Part shown: in pieces, positions 8,610-19,651 of the stretch
Layout: the number at the start of each line of letters is the position of its first letter
Position numbering within the stretch: the stretch's first letter is position 1
Assembly (NCBI RefSeq): GCF_900105395.1
Contig: NZ_LT629775.1
Span: forward strand, 682,001 to 746,000
DNA length: 64,000 nt
DNA from: Streptomyces sp. TLI_053
Lineage (GTDB): Bacteria > Actinomycetota > Actinomycetes > Streptomycetales > Streptomycetaceae
Direction of reading: 5' to 3'
The notes under the pieces: model-generated
The model's input: only the letters and a program-made list of their open reading frames with translations
The model's database searches: none
What the model was told of the DNA's origin: nothing
Program-made: the position numbers and the translations under genes

Positions 8610-11600
8610 CGATGTGGCGCGCAATCGCTTCCGGGGTTCGCAGGGTGAAGAGATCACGGATGGTGATCACAGGGCCGAACTCCCGGCGCAGGAGTCCGGC
8701 CAGACGTACGGCCAGCATGGAGTGTCCCCCGAGGGAGAGGAAGTCACCCACCGCGCTGACCTCCTCGTCGTCGAGGTCGAGGGTCTCCGCGAAGTAGCCG
8801 CAGACCGTGCTCTCGGTCCCGGTCCGCGGGCCGCGCTCGCCCGCCGTGGTCAGCGCCCCCAGCGGCCGGGGTTCGGGCAGGGCCCTGGTGTCGGCCTTGC
8901 CGTTCACGGTGAGCGGGATCCGGTCCACCCGGGCGTAGTGCGTCGGCCGCAGGAAGTCCGGCAGTGCGGCACCCACCTCGGCGGCGACCGTCGCCAGGTC
9001 GGAGCCGTCCAACAGCACCAGGTAGGCGGCGAGCCGATGGGCGCCGTCGACGTTCGGGTCCGGCTGGGCGACGGCGGCGGCGAACCGGACCGCCGGGTGC
9101 GCCGCGAAGGCGGCCTCCACCTCGCCCGGCTCCACCCGGTGGCCGCGGATCTTGACCTGCTGGTCGGTGCGGCCGAGGTAGCTCAGGTTGCCGTCGGGCC
9201 GCCGCAGGACGAGGTCGCCGGTGCGGTACATCCGCTTGCCGGGCGCGCCGAACGGACAGGCGACGAAGCGGTGCGCGGTCTGGCCCGGCAGACCCAGGTA
9301 ACCCCGGGCGATGCCGACGCCCGCGACGTGGAGCTCCCCGGGCACGCCGTCGGGCACCGGGCGCAGCCACGGGTCGAGCACGTACACGTCGGTGTTGTCG
9401 ATGGCCACGCCCACCACCGGGTCCTGGCAGTCGAAGGTGCCGACGCCCAGGGTGTTGATGGTGTATTCGGTGGGGCCGTAGAGGTTGTAGCCGACCGTGC
9501 CCGGGGTCTCGGCGAGCCGCCGCCACAGGGTCGGGGTGACGGCCTCGCCGCCGAGCAGGACGAGCGCCGGGCGGCGCTCCGGATGGTCGAGCAGGCCCTC
9601 GGCCAGCAGTTGCTGCGCATAGGTCGGGGTCACGTTCACCACGTCGATCGCGTGCTGGTGGCAGTACTCGACCAGGGCGGGCGCGTCGCGGCGGAGCTCC
9701 TCGTCGCAGATGTGCACCTCGTGGCCGTCGGCGAGCCACAGCAGCTCCTCCCACGACATGTCGAAGGCGAACGACACGGTGTGGGCGATCCGGAAGGTCC
9801 GGTGGCCGTGCTCGGCCAGGACCGGGGCGAAGATCCGGCGCTGGTGGTTGATCAGCATGTTGGTGAGGCCCGCGTACTCGGTCACCACGCCCTTGGGCTT
9901 CCCGGTCGAGCCCGAGGTGTGGATGGTGTAGGCGGGGTGGCGCAGGCGCCGCGGGTCGTCCGGTGCGAAGGTCGTGAACGGCGCGGCGGGCGGCAGCGGG
10001 CGGTCCAGTTCGACCAGGTCGGCGCGCCCGCCGGCCAGCCTCGGTGCCACCGCGCTCACGGTGAGGACCACGTCGGGGCGGACGTCCGAGAGGATCGCGG
10101 CGATCCGCTCGTCCGGGTGGTCCAGCTCCAGCGGTACGTACGCGGCCCCGGTGCGCAGCACCGCGAACAGGGCGGTGATCGAGTCCAGGGAGCGCGGGAG
10201 CGCCAGCCCGACCGTGCGGCCGGGGCCGATCCCGCGCCCGGCCAGGACGCCGGCCAGGGCGCGGCTGCGGTCCCTGAGCTCGCCGAAGGTCGTGCTCGCG
10301 CCGTGCGAGACGAGGGCGGTCCGCTCCGGGGCGCGGTCCGCCGCGAGGTCGAAGCGGTCGACCACGGTGTCCGTGCCGATGTCGGTGCGCACGCCGGGCA
10401 CGGGGACCGGTCCGAGGCCCGGCAGGGCGCCCACCGGCCCGGTCGCGTCGGCGAGGTCGGCGAGCACCCGCAGGTAGTCGTCGAGGAGGCGGTCCGCCGC
10501 GGCGCTGTCGCCGTGGCGGTGCTCCAGCTTCACGGTGAGCCGGTCGCCGGGGGTGACGACCCAGGTGAACGGGTAGTGGGTGGAGTCGTCGGCCTTGACC
10601 TCGGTGATGCCGTGGCGGGTGTTCATCTCGGTGAAGGCGTCCGGGTCCAGGAAGTTCTGGAGCACGAAGAGGTTGTCGAACAGGGTGTCGTGGCCGCCGG
10701 CGCGCTGGATCTCGCCGAGCCCGAGGTGCTCGTGCTCCATCGCCTCGACCCTGGCCCGCTGGACGGCGGACAGGTACGCCCCGACGGTGTCGCCGGGCCG
10801 GGCGCGGGTCCACATCGGCACGGTGTTGAGCAGCACGCCGACGACCTCGGACAGGCCCTCGCCCTCCCGGCCGGAGACGGTGACGCCGAACACCGCGTCG
10901 GCGCGGCCGGTGCGGGCGCCGAGGAGCAGCCCGAAGGCCGCGGTGAGGACGGTGTTCAGGGTGACGCCGTGGGCCTTGGCCGCCGTCCGCAGGAGGTCCG
11001 AGCGCTCGGCGGAGAGGGTGCGCAGCAGCACGGGCGGCAGACCGTCGGTGAGGGCGGGTGCCGGTCCGGCGAGCAGGGTGGGACCGGGGAGGCCGGCGAG
11101 GTGCTCCGCCCAGAAGCGTTCGGCGCCGGCCCGGTCGCGGGCGGCGAGCGCCCGGGCGCAGTCCTCGAAGGCGGGCACGGCGGGTCGGGTGTCGGGCCGC
11201 TGCCCGGCGAGCACGGCCTCGTAGGCGGCGAACAGGTCGCGCAGCACGATCTCGCGCGACCAGCCGTCCCACAGCAGCAGGTGGTAGCTGAGGAGCAGTC
11301 CGTCGCGTCCGCCGGGCAGCCGGACCACGGTGAGCCGGAGCAGCGGCGGTTCGGCCGGGTCGAAGCCGGTGCCGCGGTCCCGGGCCCGGAGGTCGTCCAC
11401 CTCCGCCTCGGTGGTCAGCTCGACGGTGCGGACGCCGACCCGACCGCCGGTGCCGAGCAGCTGGACCGGGTTGCCGTCCTCGTCGGTGGTGAAGCCCGCG
11501 CCGACGACGGGGTGGCGGGCGGTCACCGCGGCCACGGCCTCGGTGAGGGCGTCGGGGTCGAGGCGCCGATCGAAGCGGAACCAGCTCTGCGCGACGTAGT

Positions 11601-11670
11601 GTCCGGCCGGGCCGGCCAGCTGGGCCTGGAAGTACAGTCCCCGCTGGAGCGGGGTGACCGGTGCCGTGCG
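8596..11670 (-). other. CchH module 3: C*-A(hOrn)-T
   Basis: The condensation active-site motif at 11263-11283 reads HLLLWDG; the codon at 11278-11280 encodes Leu where the catalytic His belongs. The adenylation code is DMENLGLINK (ornithine/N5-hydroxyornithine) and the terminal carrier is LGGHS. The chain ends about 25 residues after the carrier with no thioesterase or reductase. Confidence 0.85.
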
Positions 11671-14600
11671 CCCGGCCGTGCGGGCGGCTTCGGCGACGGC
11701 CGTCAGGGCCCGCAGCCAGTGGCCGGTGATCGCGTCGGGGATCTCCTCGGCGAGGGTGAAGGCGGCGTGCAGGGCGCCGGTGCCGGCGTCGGTCCAGGCG
11801 TTGACCTCCACCGCGTAGGGGCTGTCGCCCTCGTCGCCGGTGACGGGCAGGGCCTCGGACTCGTCGCCCCGGCCGAGGTAGTTGAAGAGCACCTGCGGTC
11901 GGGCGGTCAGCAGCGGTGCGGTCTGCGGGTTGAGGTACCGCAGCCGGCCGTAGCCGAGGTGCCCGGCCTCGTCGGGCTGCCGTTCGGTCAGCTCGCGGGC
12001 GGCGGCGACGGGGTCGGTGTGCGGGCCGAGCCGGACCGGGGCGACGGCGGTGAACCAGCCGACGGTGCGGGAGTAGTCGTGGTGCTCCAGCAACGGGACC
12101 CGGCCGTGCCGCTCGAGGTCGACCGCGAGGTCGGTGGGCTCGGGCTGGACGGCGGTCAGCGCGGTCCGCAGGGCGCCGCAGAGCAGTTCGGTGAGGCCGA
12201 GGCCGAGGGCGGCGGGCGCGGTGCGGGTGACCGGGTCGCCGAGGTCGGGCGGGAGCACCACGGTGCGCTCGCGCCGTCGGCCGGGGGGTGCGGGCAGCAG
12301 CGGGGGTGCCTGGAGGGTGTCGGCCCAGCGGCCGAGGTCGCCGGTGTCGGCGGCGGCCCGCAGGGTCAGCGCCGCGGCGTACTCGGCGTAGGAGGTGGTG
12401 GCCGGGGCGAGGGCCTCCCCGCGCAGGGCGGCGGCGAGGTCGTCCAGCAGGATCAGCCAGGACACCGCGTCGACCGCGAGGTGGTGGACGGTGACCACCA
12501 CCGTCCCGGTCGGGGCGAGCCGGGTGAACACGACGACCTCCCCCGCCTCGGGGTCGAGCCGGTCGGCGGCCGCGTCGGCCGCGGCCGCGGGGTCGTCGGT
12601 GTCGGCGGTGACGACGGTGGCCGGGCGGGCCGGACCGGTGCGCAGGGTCCACACGCCGTGCCCGGTGTCGAGCCGCAGTCGCAGCACGGGGTGGGCGGCC
12701 AGGACCTCGGTCGCGGCGCGTTCGAGGTCGGCGAGGGTGGTGCCGCCGGGCGGCCGCAGGGCCCGGGCCTGGGCGAAGCGGGCGAGGGGGCCGCCGAGTT
12801 CGCGCCGGCGCAGCACGATCGGCGTGGGCGGCACCGGCCCGGCCCCGTCGGAGGCGGCCACGAGGACGGCGGAGGGGGCCGGGACGGGGGCGGACGCGGG
12901 CGCGGAGGCGCCCGGGAGCCCGGCGAGCGCCCGCGGCGTCCGGTGCAGGAACACGTCCCGGGGCGCGATCCGCAGGCCCAGCGCGCGGGCCCGGTTGATC
13001 ACGGTGATCGCGACGATGCTGTCGCCGCCGGCCCGGAAGAAGTCGGTGTCCGCGTCCGCGCCGGGGAGCTTCAGGACCTCGGCGAAGATGCCGACGAGCG
13101 AGGGCAGCACGGAGCCGCCGGGCACCACGACGGCTTCCGCCCCGGTCTCCGCGACGGCCTCAGGGGCGTCGTCCCGCGCCGCCCGGGCGACGAGGGCCGC
13201 CCGGTCCAGCTTGCCGTTGACGGTCAGCGGCAGGGCGTCGACCGTCAGGAACCGGCCCGGCACCATGTGTGCGGGCAGCCTGGCCGCGAGTCGCGCGGCC
13301 GGGTCGGCGGGTGCCCGGCCGACGAGGTGCGCGACCAGGTGGTCCCCGCTGTCCGCGACGGTGACGGCGGCGTCGACCACCCCGTCGAGGTCGCGGAGCG
13401 CCGCCTCCACCTCGCCGGGTTCGATCCGGAACCCCTTCAGCTGGACCTGGTCGTCGGCGCGGCCGACGAACTCCAGCTCGCCGTCGAGCCTTCGGCGGGC
13501 CAGGTCGCCGGTGTGGTACATCCGGGAGCCGTCGCCGGTGAACGGGTCCGCCACGAACCGGCCCGCGGTGAGGCCGGGCCGTCCCAGGTAGCCCAGGGAG
13601 ACCTGGTCGCCCGCCACGTAGACGGCGCCGGTCCGGCCCGGCGGCACCGGCCGCAGCCGCTCGTCCAGCAGATGGGTGACCAGGCCCGGGATCGGGCCGC
13701 CGATCGGGCTGACCGGACCGTCGGGGCCGAAGTCCTCGTCGGTCAGCACCCGGTGGGTGACATGGACGGTGGTCTCGGTGATGCCGTACATGTTGACCAG
13801 CTCGGGCGAGGCGGTGCCGTGCCGCCCGACCCAGCCGCGCAGCCGCCCGAGGTCCACCGCCTCGCCGCCGAGGACGACCAGGCGCAGGGCGGGCAGGGGC
13901 GCGCCGGAGTGCCGGTCGGCCTCGACGAACCGGTGGAAGGCGGAGGGGGTCTGGTTGAGCACGGTCACCCCGCGCTCGCGGACCAGCCGGTGGAAGTCCA
14001 CCGGGGAGCGGGTCAGCGCGTAGTCGGGCACCAGCAGTTCGGCGCCGTGCAGCAGCGCGCCCCACAGCTCCCAGACCGCGAAGTCGAAGGAGTAGGAGTG
14101 GAACTGCACCCAGACGTCGTCCGGCCCGAAGCCCATGGCCGGCCGGGTGTTGGCGAGCAGCGCCACCACGGCGGAGTGCGGGACCACGACACCCTTGGGG
14201 CGGCCGGTGGAGCCGGAGGTGTGGATGACGTACGCGGGGTCGTGCGGGCCGGGCAGGGGGGCGGGGCTCCCGTCGCCCTGCGGCAGCTCCTCGCCCCGCA
14301 CCAGGACCGCGGCCGGGACGCCGGCACGCTCCAGCAGGGCGGTGAAGCGCTCCCGCTGCTCCGGGTCGACGAGGACGACCTGCGGGGCGGCGTCGGCGAG
14401 CACGTACGCCAGTCGCTCGTCCGGGTAGGCGGTGTCCAGCGGTACGTAGGCGCCACCCGCGCCGACGATCGCGACCAGCGCGACCACCTGTTCCACCGAG
14501 CGCGGCAGGGCGACCGCCGCCGACCGGCCCGGCCGGACCCCGGCCGCGCGCAGCCCGGCCGCCAACTCGTCCTTGGCCCGGGCCAGTTCGCCGTAGGTCA

Positions 14601-17600
14601 GCGAGCGGGTGGCGCCGTCGAGCGCGCACTGGGTGACGGCGGTGGCGCCCGGGTCCCGACGGGCCGCGGCGTCGAACAGCTCGCCGAGGGTGACCGGGGG
14701 GACCGGTGCCGGGCGCGGCTCCCCGGTCGGCACCAGCGCGCCCACCGGGGCGTCCGGGCGGGTGAGCAGGCCGGTGAGGGTGCGGGTGAACCGGTCCAGG
14801 ATGTCCCGGGCGCCGGCCTCCCCCAGCAGCTCCCGGTCGTGGATGAGGGTGAAGCGCGTGCGCCCGTCGGGCGAGCGCTCGACCACCAGCGTCAGCGGGT
14901 AGTGCGGCGCGCCTTCGTTGGCCACGCCGGTGAGGACCAGGGTGTCGCCGGGCCGGCGCAGGGCGGCGGTGTCGGTCGCCACGTCGAACACCACCAGGGT
15001 GTCGAACAGGGAGCCGTGGCCGGCCAGCCGGGAGGTCCTGGCCAGCGAGACGTGCTGGTGCGGAAGGACGGCGCCCTGGTGTTCGCGCACCGAGGCGAGC
15101 AGTTCGCCGGCGGTGGTGCCGGCGTTCCACCGGGCCCGCACGGGGACGGTGTTGATGAACAGGCCGACCATCTCCGCGATGCCCGGCAGCTCGGCGTCGC
15201 GGCCGGAGACGGTGGAACCGAGGACCACGTCCGCGGAGTGCAGGATCCCGCCCAGGGTCAGCGCCCAGGCGCTGTGCACGGCCGCGCTCGGCGTCGCGCC
15301 GGCGGACCGGGCGGCCGCGTCGAGGTCGTCCGCCGCCACCGAGGTGTCGGCGAACCGGCCGGAGGAGGTGTGCCCCTCGGCGACCAGCGAGGGGCCGGGC
15401 AGGTCGGCGAGTTCGGCGCGCCACACCCGGTCGCTCTCCGCGGTGTCGAGTGCGGCGAGCCGGGCGACCCAGTCGGTGAAGCCGCCGACCGGGTAGGCCG
15501 CCCCCGGGGCGTGGTACTCGGCGAGCAGCGCGCGGAGCATCGGCGGCACGGACCAGCCGTCGGCCAGGATGTGGTGCACGGTCTGCACCAGGACGTGCCG
15601 GCCGGGCTCCCGGTCCCGGAACAGCGTGTACCGCATCAGCGGGCCCGCGGCCAGGTCGAAGCCGGCCCTGCGGTCCCGCTCGGCGAGGGAGCGCAGTTCC
15701 TCGTCGGTGATGCCGGGCCGGTCGAGCGTGGTGAACGGGACCGCCGCCCCGCTCTCCAGGACGGAGACCACCCGCCCGTCGGCGAGGGCGGTGAAGCGCG
15801 CGGCCAGGTTCGGGTACAGGGTGAGCAGCCGGGTGGCCGCGGCCGCGAGCCGGTCGGCGTCGAGCTCCCCCTCCAGGGTGAGCAGCTGCTGTTCGACGTA
15901 GCTGCCCGCGGAGTCGTCGTCGAAGACCGAGTGGAAGTACAGCCCTTCCTGCAGCGGGGTCAGGGGCAGGACGTCGTCCAGGGCGGGGCCGTCCAGGGCG
16001 TCGACGTCGGCCTGGGTCAGCCGCACCAGCGGGAAGTCGCTCGGCGAGTGGCCGCCCCGGTCGAGGGCGGCGATCCCGGCGAGGGCGGTCCGGAAACGGC
16101 CGCCCAGCGCCTCCACGTCCTCGTCGGTGAACATCCCCTCGGGCCAGGAGACGGTGGTGACCAGCCGGTACCCGCCGGACTCGGCCGGTTCGGCGATCGC
16201 GTTGAACTCCAGGGCGCGGGGCAGCCGCATGCCCGGGTCGCGCCGCTCCCCGAGCTGGCCGGTCGGCCCCGCGAGCTGCCAGTCGCCGGCGGCGCCCGCC
16301 TCGAAGCGGCCGAGGTAGTTGAACAGGACCTGCGGTGCGGGGGCGGCGAAGGCGGCACCGTGCAGGTGGCGCAGCGCGCCGTAGGAGAGGCCGTTGCGCG
16401 GGACGCGGGCGAGGTCCTCCTTGACCGCCTTGAGGGCCGCGGCGAGGTACTCGGGCGCGGTGAAGTCCTCGGCGGGGCCGGGGTCCACGGTCACCGGGAA
16501 CAGTGTGGTGAACCAGCCGACGGTCCGGGAGAGGTCCGGCTCGGTCCCGGCGGCGCCCGCCAGGTGGCGGGCCTCGCGCCCGTGGCCCTCCAGCTCGATG
16601 TGCGCGAAGGTCTGTCGCCCGCCCCGGTCGCGGCGCCAGCCGGCGAGGGCGACGGCGAGCGCGGTCAGCAGGACGTCGTTGACGCCGGCGTGGAACCGCG
16701 CCGGGACCTCGCCCAGCAGCGGGCCGGTGAGCCCGGGACCGACCGTGAAGGTCCGCCGGCGTTCCCGCGCGACCGTGTCGTCCGCGGCGAGCGGCCGCCG
16801 GCCCAGTGGCGCGTCCGGCCCGGGCAGGGGGCGTTCGTAGTGGGCGCGGTCGGCGTCGAAGTCCGCGCCCTCCAGCAGTTGCGTCCAGCGACGGAACGAG
16901 GTGCCGACTGCGGGCAGGTCGACCGGCTCGCCCGCGGTGTACCGGCGCCAGGCGGTGGCGAGGTCCTCCCGCAGGACGTGCCAGGACACGCCGTCGATCA
17001 CCACGTGGTGGACGACGAGGACGAGTTGGCGGGCCTCCCGGCGCCAGACGGCCCGCAGCATCACGCCGCGGTCCGGGTCCAGCCGCGCGGCGGCGAGGGC
17101 CGCGCACGCGTCCGGCGGCAGGTCGCTCTCCTCCCAGCCGACCGCCGTCGCACCGGCTGTCGCGGCCGCCCCCGCTGCGACCCCCGCTGCCGCCTCCGGT
17201 GCCGTCTCCGGGACCTCGAAGCCCCAGGGCCCGCCCCGGACGAGCCGGGCGCGCAGCATGTCGTGCCGGGCCACGACGGCGGTGAGCACGGCGTCCAGGG
17301 CGGCGGCGGTCAGTCCGGCCGGCGTGGTCAGCACGACCGACTGGACGAAGCCGTCGACTGCGTCGGTGGTCCCGCCGAGCCACCGCAGGACGGGCGATCC
17401 GGTGACGGCGCCGGTGGCGACGTCCTGGTGGTCCGCCGGGGTCGTCTCCTCGCGGCTCGCCACCGCCGCGAGGGCGCCCAGCACGCTGTTGGCGAAGAGC
17501 TGACGCGCGGTGACGTGCAGGCCCGCCCGGCGCAGCGCGGTCAGCAGCGAGATCGCCAGGATGCTGTCCCCGCCGAGCCGGAAGAAGTCCTGGTCGACGC

Positions 17601-19608
17601 CGACGTGCTCCAGCCGCAGCACCTCCGCCGCGGCCGCGCACACGGCGCGTTCGTCGTCGGTGACGGGCCGGGCCGCGGAGGCCGGTCCGAGGTCGGGCTC
17701 GGGCAGGGCGCGCCGGTCCAGCTTGCCGTTGGGGGTGAGGGGGAACTCCGGCAGCACGACGACGTGGGCGGGCACCATGTACTCCACCAGGTGCCCGGTG
17801 GCCCACTGCCGGACCTCCTCGGCCCGCAGGCCTTCCCGGCCGGCGGCCGGGATCACGTACCCGACCAGGTAGGTGCCGCCCGCGCTGTTCTTCTTCGCGA
17901 CGACGCAGGTGTGCCGCACCCCGGGGTGTTCGGCGAGGCCGGCCTCGACGTCCTCCAGTTCGAGCCGCATGCCGCGGACCTTGACCTGGTTGTCGGCGCG
18001 GCCGAGGAAGTCCAGCGAGCCGTCCGGGGCGAACCGCGCGAGGTCGCCGGTCCGGTAGAGCCGTGACCCGTCGTCCGCGAAGGGGTTGGCGACGAACCGG
18101 GCGGCGGTGAGCCCGGGCGCGCCGACGTAGCCGCGGCCCAGCAGGAAGCCGCCCACGTAGAGTTCGCCGCCGACGCCGACCGGGACCGGGCGCAGCTCGT
18201 CGTCCAGGACGTACAGCTGGGTGTTGGGGTTGGCGCGGCCGATGGAGGTCGACAGGCGTTCCGCCTCGCCCCGGTAGACGACGTGGGAGACGCCGATCGT
18301 GGTCTCGGCCGGACCGTAGCCGTGGTACATCGGGATCCCGAGCCGGGTGCGGAACCGCTCGTACAGCTCGGGGGTGAGCACCTCGCCGCCGCACCAGACG
18401 TGGCGCAGGCTGTCGAGGCGCGCGGTGTCGCCGGCGATCTCCAGGAGGACGTCCAGCATCGACGACACCAGGTAGGTGAAGGTGACGCGCTGCTCGGCGA
18501 TCACCTCCAGCATGTGGTGCGGGTCGCGCTCGCCGCCCGGCTTCAGGACCACCAGCCGGGCGCCGCACACCAGGGGCAGGAAGATCTCGTTGACGGAGAT
18601 GTCGAAGGAGAGCGGCGCCTTGAAGAGGGAGGCGTCGTCGTGGCCGAAGCCCAGGATCTCGTGGACCTGCCACAGCAGGCGCTCGCTGATCGCCTCGTGA
18701 CGGATCATCGCGCCCTTGGGCCGTCCGGTCGAGCCGGAGGTGAAGATCACATAGGCGAGCGAGTCGCCGCGGACGGTGACCCCCGGGTCCTGGACGGGGT
18801 GGTCGCCGTAGCGCCAGTCGTCGAGGTCCACCGCGAGGGCGTCCGGTTCGGCGGGGTCCGGCCGGCCCGCGCGGTCCAGCTGGACGGCGATCCGGGCGTC
18901 GGCGATCACCACGGCGCGGCGCTCGGCGGGCCAGCGCGGGTCGAGGGGGACGAACGCGCACCCGGCCCGGAGCACGGCCAGCAGGCCGATCACCATCTCG
19001 GCGGAGCGGTCGAGCGAGATGCCGACGGTCTGCTCGGCGGTCAGTCCGCGGGCGAGCAGGTGGTGGGCGAGCTGGGCAGAGAGTTCGGACGCCTGACGGT
19101 AGGTCAGCGACCGGTGCTCGTCGACGAGGGCGACGGCGTCCGGCCCGAGCCGGGCCTGTTCGAGGAAGAGTTCCACCACGGTCGGCCGGACCCGGTCGGC
19201 CGCCGTGTCGTTCCACGCGGTCAGGGCCGCGAGCCGCTCGGCCGCGCCGGACGGGCCGATGGTGCCGACGGGCCGGTCGGGGAAGTCCGCCAGGTCGTCG
19301 AGCGCGCGCTGCGCCTCGTGCGCCGGGACGCCTTCGGGCACGGTGATCCGGATGCCGTCCGGGGCGGCCTCGCCGACGCTCCAGCCGGGGGGCGGGCCGC
19401 CGCCGTCGGCGACCCAGCCGAGGACGTCCGCGAACCGGGTGCCGGGGGCCAGGTCGAGACCCTCGGGGCTCCGGCCGGTCGCCCAGTAGGACAGGCCGAC
19501 GGCCACCGCCTCGGCCATGGTCCGGTCGGACCAGTCGCCCGAACGCCGGCGCAGGCCGGCCAGACGGGCGGGAGAGAACAGTACGGGACGAGCACTCGGT
19601 TCCGTCAT
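8596..19608 (-). CDS. cchH: Coelichelin-type trimodular NRPS (CchH)
   Basis: 3670 residues from ATG 19608 (a TTG at 19611 is also in frame; GGGGAGGG lies 10 nt upstream of the ATG). Order: a ~125-residue leader that looks like a condensation-domain remnant, then A-T-E, C-A-T-E, C-A-T, with no thioesterase. Pocket residues give A1 DINYWGGIGK (N5-acyl/formyl-N5-hydroxyornithine), A2 DFWNVGMVHK (Thr) and A3 DMENLGLINK (ornithine/N5-hydroxyornithine). Order, epimerase placement and codes match coelichelin synthetase of S. coelicolor. Coelichelin itself is a tetrapeptide (fhOrn-Thr-hOrn-fhOrn), so module 1 or its product is used twice. The third C domain reads HLLLWDG in place of HHxxxDG, losing the catalytic second His. 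Transcription is probably from the iron box at 19633. Confidence 0.96.
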   Translation of the reverse strand: MTEPSARPVLFSPARLAGLRRRSGDWSDRTMAEAVAVGLSYWATGRSPEGLDLAPGTRFADVLGWVADGGGPPPGWSVGEAAPDGIRITVPEGVPAHEAQRALDDLADFPDRPVGTIGPSGAAERLAALTAWNDTAADRVRPTVVELFLEQARLGPDAVALVDEHRSLTYRQASELSAQLAHHLLARGLTAEQTVGISLDRSAEMVIGLLAVLRAGCAFVPLDPRWPAERRAVVIADARIAVQLDRAGRPDPAEPDALAVDLDDWRYGDHPVQDPGVTVRGDSLAYVIFTSGSTGRPKGAMIRHEAISERLLWQVHEILGFGHDDASLFKAPLSFDISVNEIFLPLVCGARLVVLKPGGERDPHHMLEVIAEQRVTFTYLVSSMLDVLLEIAGDTARLDSLRHVWCGGEVLTPELYERFRTRLGIPMYHGYGPAETTIGVSHVVYRGEAERLSTSIGRANPNTQLYVLDDELRPVPVGVGGELYVGGFLLGRGYVGAPGLTAARFVANPFADDGSRLYRTGDLARFAPDGSLDFLGRADNQVKVRGMRLELEDVEAGLAEHPGVRHTCVVAKKNSAGGTYLVGYVIPAAGREGLRAEEVRQWATGHLVEYMVPAHVVVLPEFPLTPNGKLDRRALPEPDLGPASAARPVTDDERAVCAAAAEVLRLEHVGVDQDFFRLGGDSILAISLLTALRRAGLHVTARQLFANSVLGALAAVASREETTPADHQDVATGAVTGSPVLRWLGGTTDAVDGFVQSVVLTTPAGLTAAALDAVLTAVVARHDMLRARLVRGGPWGFEVPETAPEAAAGVAAGAAATAGATAVGWEESDLPPDACAALAAARLDPDRGVMLRAVWRREARQLVLVVHHVVIDGVSWHVLREDLATAWRRYTAGEPVDLPAVGTSFRRWTQLLEGADFDADRAHYERPLPGPDAPLGRRPLAADDTVARERRRTFTVGPGLTGPLLGEVPARFHAGVNDVLLTALAVALAGWRRDRGGRQTFAHIELEGHGREARHLAGAAGTEPDLSRTVGWFTTLFPVTVDPGPAEDFTAPEYLAAALKAVKEDLARVPRNGLSYGALRHLHGAAFAAPAPQVLFNYLGRFEAGAAGDWQLAGPTGQLGERRDPGMRLPRALEFNAIAEPAESGGYRLVTTVSWPEGMFTDEDVEALGGRFRTALAGIAALDRGGHSPSDFPLVRLTQADVDALDGPALDDVLPLTPLQEGLYFHSVFDDDSAGSYVEQQLLTLEGELDADRLAAAATRLLTLYPNLAARFTALADGRVVSVLESGAAVPFTTLDRPGITDEELRSLAERDRRAGFDLAAGPLMRYTLFRDREPGRHVLVQTVHHILADGWSVPPMLRALLAEYHAPGAAYPVGGFTDWVARLAALDTAESDRVWRAELADLPGPSLVAEGHTSSGRFADTSVAADDLDAAARSAGATPSAAVHSAWALTLGGILHSADVVLGSTVSGRDAELPGIAEMVGLFINTVPVRARWNAGTTAGELLASVREHQGAVLPHQHVSLARTSRLAGHGSLFDTLVVFDVATDTAALRRPGDTLVLTGVANEGAPHYPLTLVVERSPDGRTRFTLIHDRELLGEAGARDILDRFTRTLTGLLTRPDAPVGALVPTGEPRPAPVPPVTLGELFDAAARRDPGATAVTQCALDGATRSLTYGELARAKDELAAGLRAAGVRPGRSAAVALPRSVEQVVALVAIVGAGGAYVPLDTAYPDERLAYVLADAAPQVVLVDPEQRERFTALLERAGVPAAVLVRGEELPQGDGSPAPLPGPHDPAYVIHTSGSTGRPKGVVVPHSAVVALLANTRPAMGFGPDDVWVQFHSYSFDFAVWELWGALLHGAELLVPDYALTRSPVDFHRLVRERGVTVLNQTPSAFHRFVEADRHSGAPLPALRLVVLGGEAVDLGRLRGWVGRHGTASPELVNMYGITETTVHVTHRVLTDEDFGPDGPVSPIGGPIPGLVTHLLDERLRPVPPGRTGAVYVAGDQVSLGYLGRPGLTAGRFVADPFTGDGSRMYHTGDLARRRLDGELEFVGRADDQVQLKGFRIEPGEVEAALRDLDGVVDAAVTVADSGDHLVAHLVGRAPADPAARLAARLPAHMVPGRFLTVDALPLTVNGKLDRAALVARAARDDAPEAVAETGAEAVVVPGGSVLPSLVGIFAEVLKLPGADADTDFFRAGGDSIVAITVINRARALGLRIAPRDVFLHRTPRALAGLPGASAPASAPVPAPSAVLVAASDGAGPVPPTPIVLRRRELGGPLARFAQARALRPPGGTTLADLERAATEVLAAHPVLRLRLDTGHGVWTLRTGPARPATVVTADTDDPAAAADAAADRLDPEAGEVVVFTRLAPTGTVVVTVHHLAVDAVSWLILLDDLAAALRGEALAPATTSYAEYAAALTLRAAADTGDLGRWADTLQAPPLLPAPPGRRRERTVVLPPDLGDPVTRTAPAALGLGLTELLCGALRTALTAVQPEPTDLAVDLERHGRVPLLEHHDYSRTVGWFTAVAPVRLGPHTDPVAAARELTERQPDEAGHLGYGRLRYLNPQTAPLLTARPQVLFNYLGRGDESEALPVTGDEGDSPYAVEVNAWTDAGTGALHAAFTLAEEIPDAITGHWLRALTAVAEAARTAGRTAPVTPLQRGLYFQAQLAGPAGHYVAQSWFRFDRRLDPDALTEAVAAVTARHPVVGAGFTTDEDGNPVQLLGTGGRVGVRTVELTTEAEVDDLRARDRGTGFDPAEPPLLRLTVVRLPGGRDGLLLSYHLLLWDGWSREIVLRDLFAAYEAVLAGQRPDTRPAVPAFEDCARALAARDRAGAERFWAEHLAGLPGPTLLAGPAPALTDGLPPVLLRTLSAERSDLLRTAAKAHGVTLNTVLTAAFGLLLGARTGRADAVFGVTVSGREGEGLSEVVGVLLNTVPMWTRARPGDTVGAYLSAVQRARVEAMEHEHLGLGEIQRAGGHDTLFDNLFVLQNFLDPDAFTEMNTRHGITEVKADDSTHYPFTWVVTPGDRLTVKLEHRHGDSAAADRLLDDYLRVLADLADATGPVGALPGLGPVPVPGVRTDIGTDTVVDRFDLAADRAPERTALVSHGASTTFGELRDRSRALAGVLAGRGIGPGRTVGLALPRSLDSITALFAVLRTGAAYVPLELDHPDERIAAILSDVRPDVVLTVSAVAPRLAGGRADLVELDRPLPPAAPFTTFAPDDPRRLRHPAYTIHTSGSTGKPKGVVTEYAGLTNMLINHQRRIFAPVLAEHGHRTFRIAHTVSFAFDMSWEELLWLADGHEVHICDEELRRDAPALVEYCHQHAIDVVNVTPTYAQQLLAEGLLDHPERRPALVLLGGEAVTPTLWRRLAETPGTVGYNLYGPTEYTINTLGVGTFDCQDPVVGVAIDNTDVYVLDPWLRPVPDGVPGELHVAGVGIARGYLGLPGQTAHRFVACPFGAPGKRMYRTGDLVLRRPDGNLSYLGRTDQQVKIRGHRVEPGEVEAAFAAHPAVRFAAAVAQPDPNVDGAHRLAAYLVLLDGSDLATVAAEVGAALPDFLRPTHYARVDRIPLTVNGKADTRALPEPRPLGALTTAGERGPRTGTESTVCGYFAETLDLDDEEVSAVGDFLSLGGHSMLAVRLAGLLRREFGPVITIRDLFTLRTPEAIARHIDENS
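11690..16000 (-). other. CchH module 2: C-A(Thr)-T-E
   Basis: The condensation domain has intact HHILADG (about 15560-15580) and follows an epimerase, so it should be a DCL type. The adenylation code DFWNVGMVHK is a standard Thr code; the carrier reads AGGDS. The epimerase domain departs from consensus in two core motifs: [10 protein letters not shown] has Ala for the usual Gly, and EGHGRE reads ERHGRV. RTVGWFT and NYLGR are kept. The D-allo-Thr of coelichelin implies that the equivalent domain is active there. Confidence 0.82.
16020..19230 (-). other. CchH module 1: A(fhOrn)-T-E
   Basis: Adenylation motif A3 ([11 protein letters not shown]) lies at about 18715-18755, A10 (TPNGK) near 17720, carrier LGGDS at about 17550-17585. 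An epimerase domain follows with [23 protein letters not shown] and NYLGR, all intact. The pocket code DINYWGGIGK is the one associated with N5-acyl-N5-hydroxyornithine. The module therefore yields a D-configured formyl-hydroxyornithine. There is no functional condensation domain in front, as expected for a loading module. Confidence 0.85.
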
Positions 19609-19632
19609 CAACGACTCACCCTCCCCGGAAAC

Positions 19633-19651
19633 TTAGGTCAGCCTAACCTAA
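19633..19651. promoter_or_regulatory. Iron box upstream of cchH, overlapping the cchG stop codon
   Basis: TTAGGTCAGCCTAACCTAA, 17 of 19 to consensus. It sits 24 nt upstream of the cchH start. The cchG stop (CTA at 19648-19650 on the plus strand, TAG on the coding strand) is inside the box. Confidence 0.9.

Noticed and set aside
8506..18066. A 3186-codon plus-strand open frame opposite cchH
   Set aside because: It is the mirror of the NRPS coding strand: Gly/Val/Gln/Arg-rich with no domain, created by high GC3 in the real minus-strand gene. Similar giant antisense frames at 32461-39906, 41157-46526 and 46373-54142 were rejected for the same reason.
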